Positions 5,579 to 5,812 of a DNA stretch of 5,812 nucleotides are shown here, piece by piece; position 1 is the first letter of the stretch; each line of letters opens with the position of its first letter. Location of the stretch: contig JAJFGT010000240.1 of the NCBI GenBank assembly GCA_021776015.1, positions 1 through 5,812 on the forward strand, written 5' to 3'. Below the pieces are notes generated by a model that worked only from the letters and a program-made list of their open reading frames with translations, was not told the origin of the DNA and searched no databases. The DNA is from Alphaproteobacteria bacterium. Its GTDB lineage: Bacteria > Pseudomonadota > Alphaproteobacteria > Micavibrionales > Micavibrionaceae. The translations under genes and the position numbers were made by a program.

Positions 5579-5812
5579 TATATTGTTTCCTTTCACTGAA
5601 ACCATTAAGTTTGCAAGTGCGCCCCATATAAGGATGCACTTTAAAGTTCAATCTGAGTTTGATGCGAATTCGATAGAATAAATCTCGAAAAAACTGAACT
5701 TTTCAGCTAAGGGAAATATACAGGGAATAACAGATAGTTAGACATCCTTGTATTTTATATCTTTCGTTAAAAAGATATTCTGCTTAAAGCTCTGGTTGCC
5801 TGTGCCTTGCTT
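5579..5812. other. Helicase leader and promoter region with several inverted repeats
   Basis: No gene of credible length lies in these 234 bases. On the minus strand they should hold the helicase promoter and 5' leader. Inverted repeats seen: AAGTGC/GCACTT (5615-5620, 5636-5641), AAAGTTCA/TGAACTTT (5643-5650, 5695-5702), CTGAA/TTCAG (5694-5706) and ATATCTTT/AAAGATAT around CGTTAA (5757-5764, 5771-5778). A TATAAA-like box lies on the minus strand just after the last one (about 5753-5758), but no good -35 goes with it. TTGAAC...TATATG near 5649-5628 has a spacer of 15, which is short. No promoter is called with confidence. Confidence 0.35.
5586..5592 (-). promoter_or_regulatory. Ribosome binding site deciding the helicase start at 5578
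   Basis: On the minus strand AAGGAAA spans 5592-5586, with AAGGA 9 bases before the ATG at 5578. The upstream in-frame ATG at 5605 has no comparable site, so the shorter protein is preferred. Confidence 0.7.

Noticed and set aside
4145..5605. Longer helicase form starting at the ATG at 5605
   Set aside because: No ribosome site precedes 5605, and the nine extra residues are not part of the usual helicase N-terminus; 5578 has AAGGA nearby.
5767..5811. Minus-strand frame SKAQATRALSRISF ending in TAA, perhaps the C-terminus of a gene beyond the right edge
   Set aside because: It looks protein-like but has 14 residues and no overlap or motif to support it; another minus frame is also open for 24 codons, so the choice is a guess.
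1..5812. Search for tRNA genes, CRISPR arrays, insertion sequence ends, toxin-antitoxin pairs or defence genes
   Set aside because: None seen; every long frame belongs to a household-type family or to the two small genes described.

Overview
The window is AT-rich, gene-dense bacterial DNA. The type of cyclopropane fatty acid synthase, the RhlE-like helicase and the overall gene style suggest a low-GC alphaproteobacterium. That is an impression from protein features, not a computed placement. There are no rRNA or tRNA genes, insertion sequences, CRISPR arrays or phage genes that I can see. All genes except the small hypothetical one and the DUF7009-like one belong to well-known families.

Left part (1-1150, plus strand): a tightly packed operon. 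The window opens in the last codons of a gene whose C-terminus (TPEEWQEALKI) resembles the typical end of MobA-type nucleotidyltransferases. Its stop overlaps the start of a 116-residue DUF7009-like protein (ATGA overlap). That gene's stop in turn overlaps the TTG start of a TauE/SafE-family membrane transporter (TTGA overlap).

Middle (1124-3529, minus strand): a two-gene unit, cfa followed 12 bases later by a MoeB/ThiF-type E1-like enzyme fused to a rhodanese domain. The E1 gene runs tail-to-tail into the transporter gene and the two coding regions overlap by 27 bases. The E1-rhodanese enzyme normally activates and sulfurates a ThiS/MoaD-type carrier. Next to a possible mobA end and a sulfite-type exporter, it suggests a molybdenum-cofactor and sulfur neighbourhood split over both strands (inference).

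Right part (3530-5812, minus strand): a small, probably exported protein of unknown function (3673-4002). Its start lies in a perfect 13-bp inverted repeat that overlaps a good promoter. Upstream of it is a DEAD-box RNA helicase (4145-5578) with an intrinsic terminator behind it, a DETD motif II, and a repetitive basic tail of about 100 residues. The last 234 bases are the leader/promoter region of the helicase, with several small inverted repeats. No gene-free stretch exceeds 300 bases.

I did not find a convincing new multi-gene system. The best leads are the dyad at the start of the small exported protein, the Moco/sulfur grouping with the DUF7009-like gene, and the structured helicase leader.
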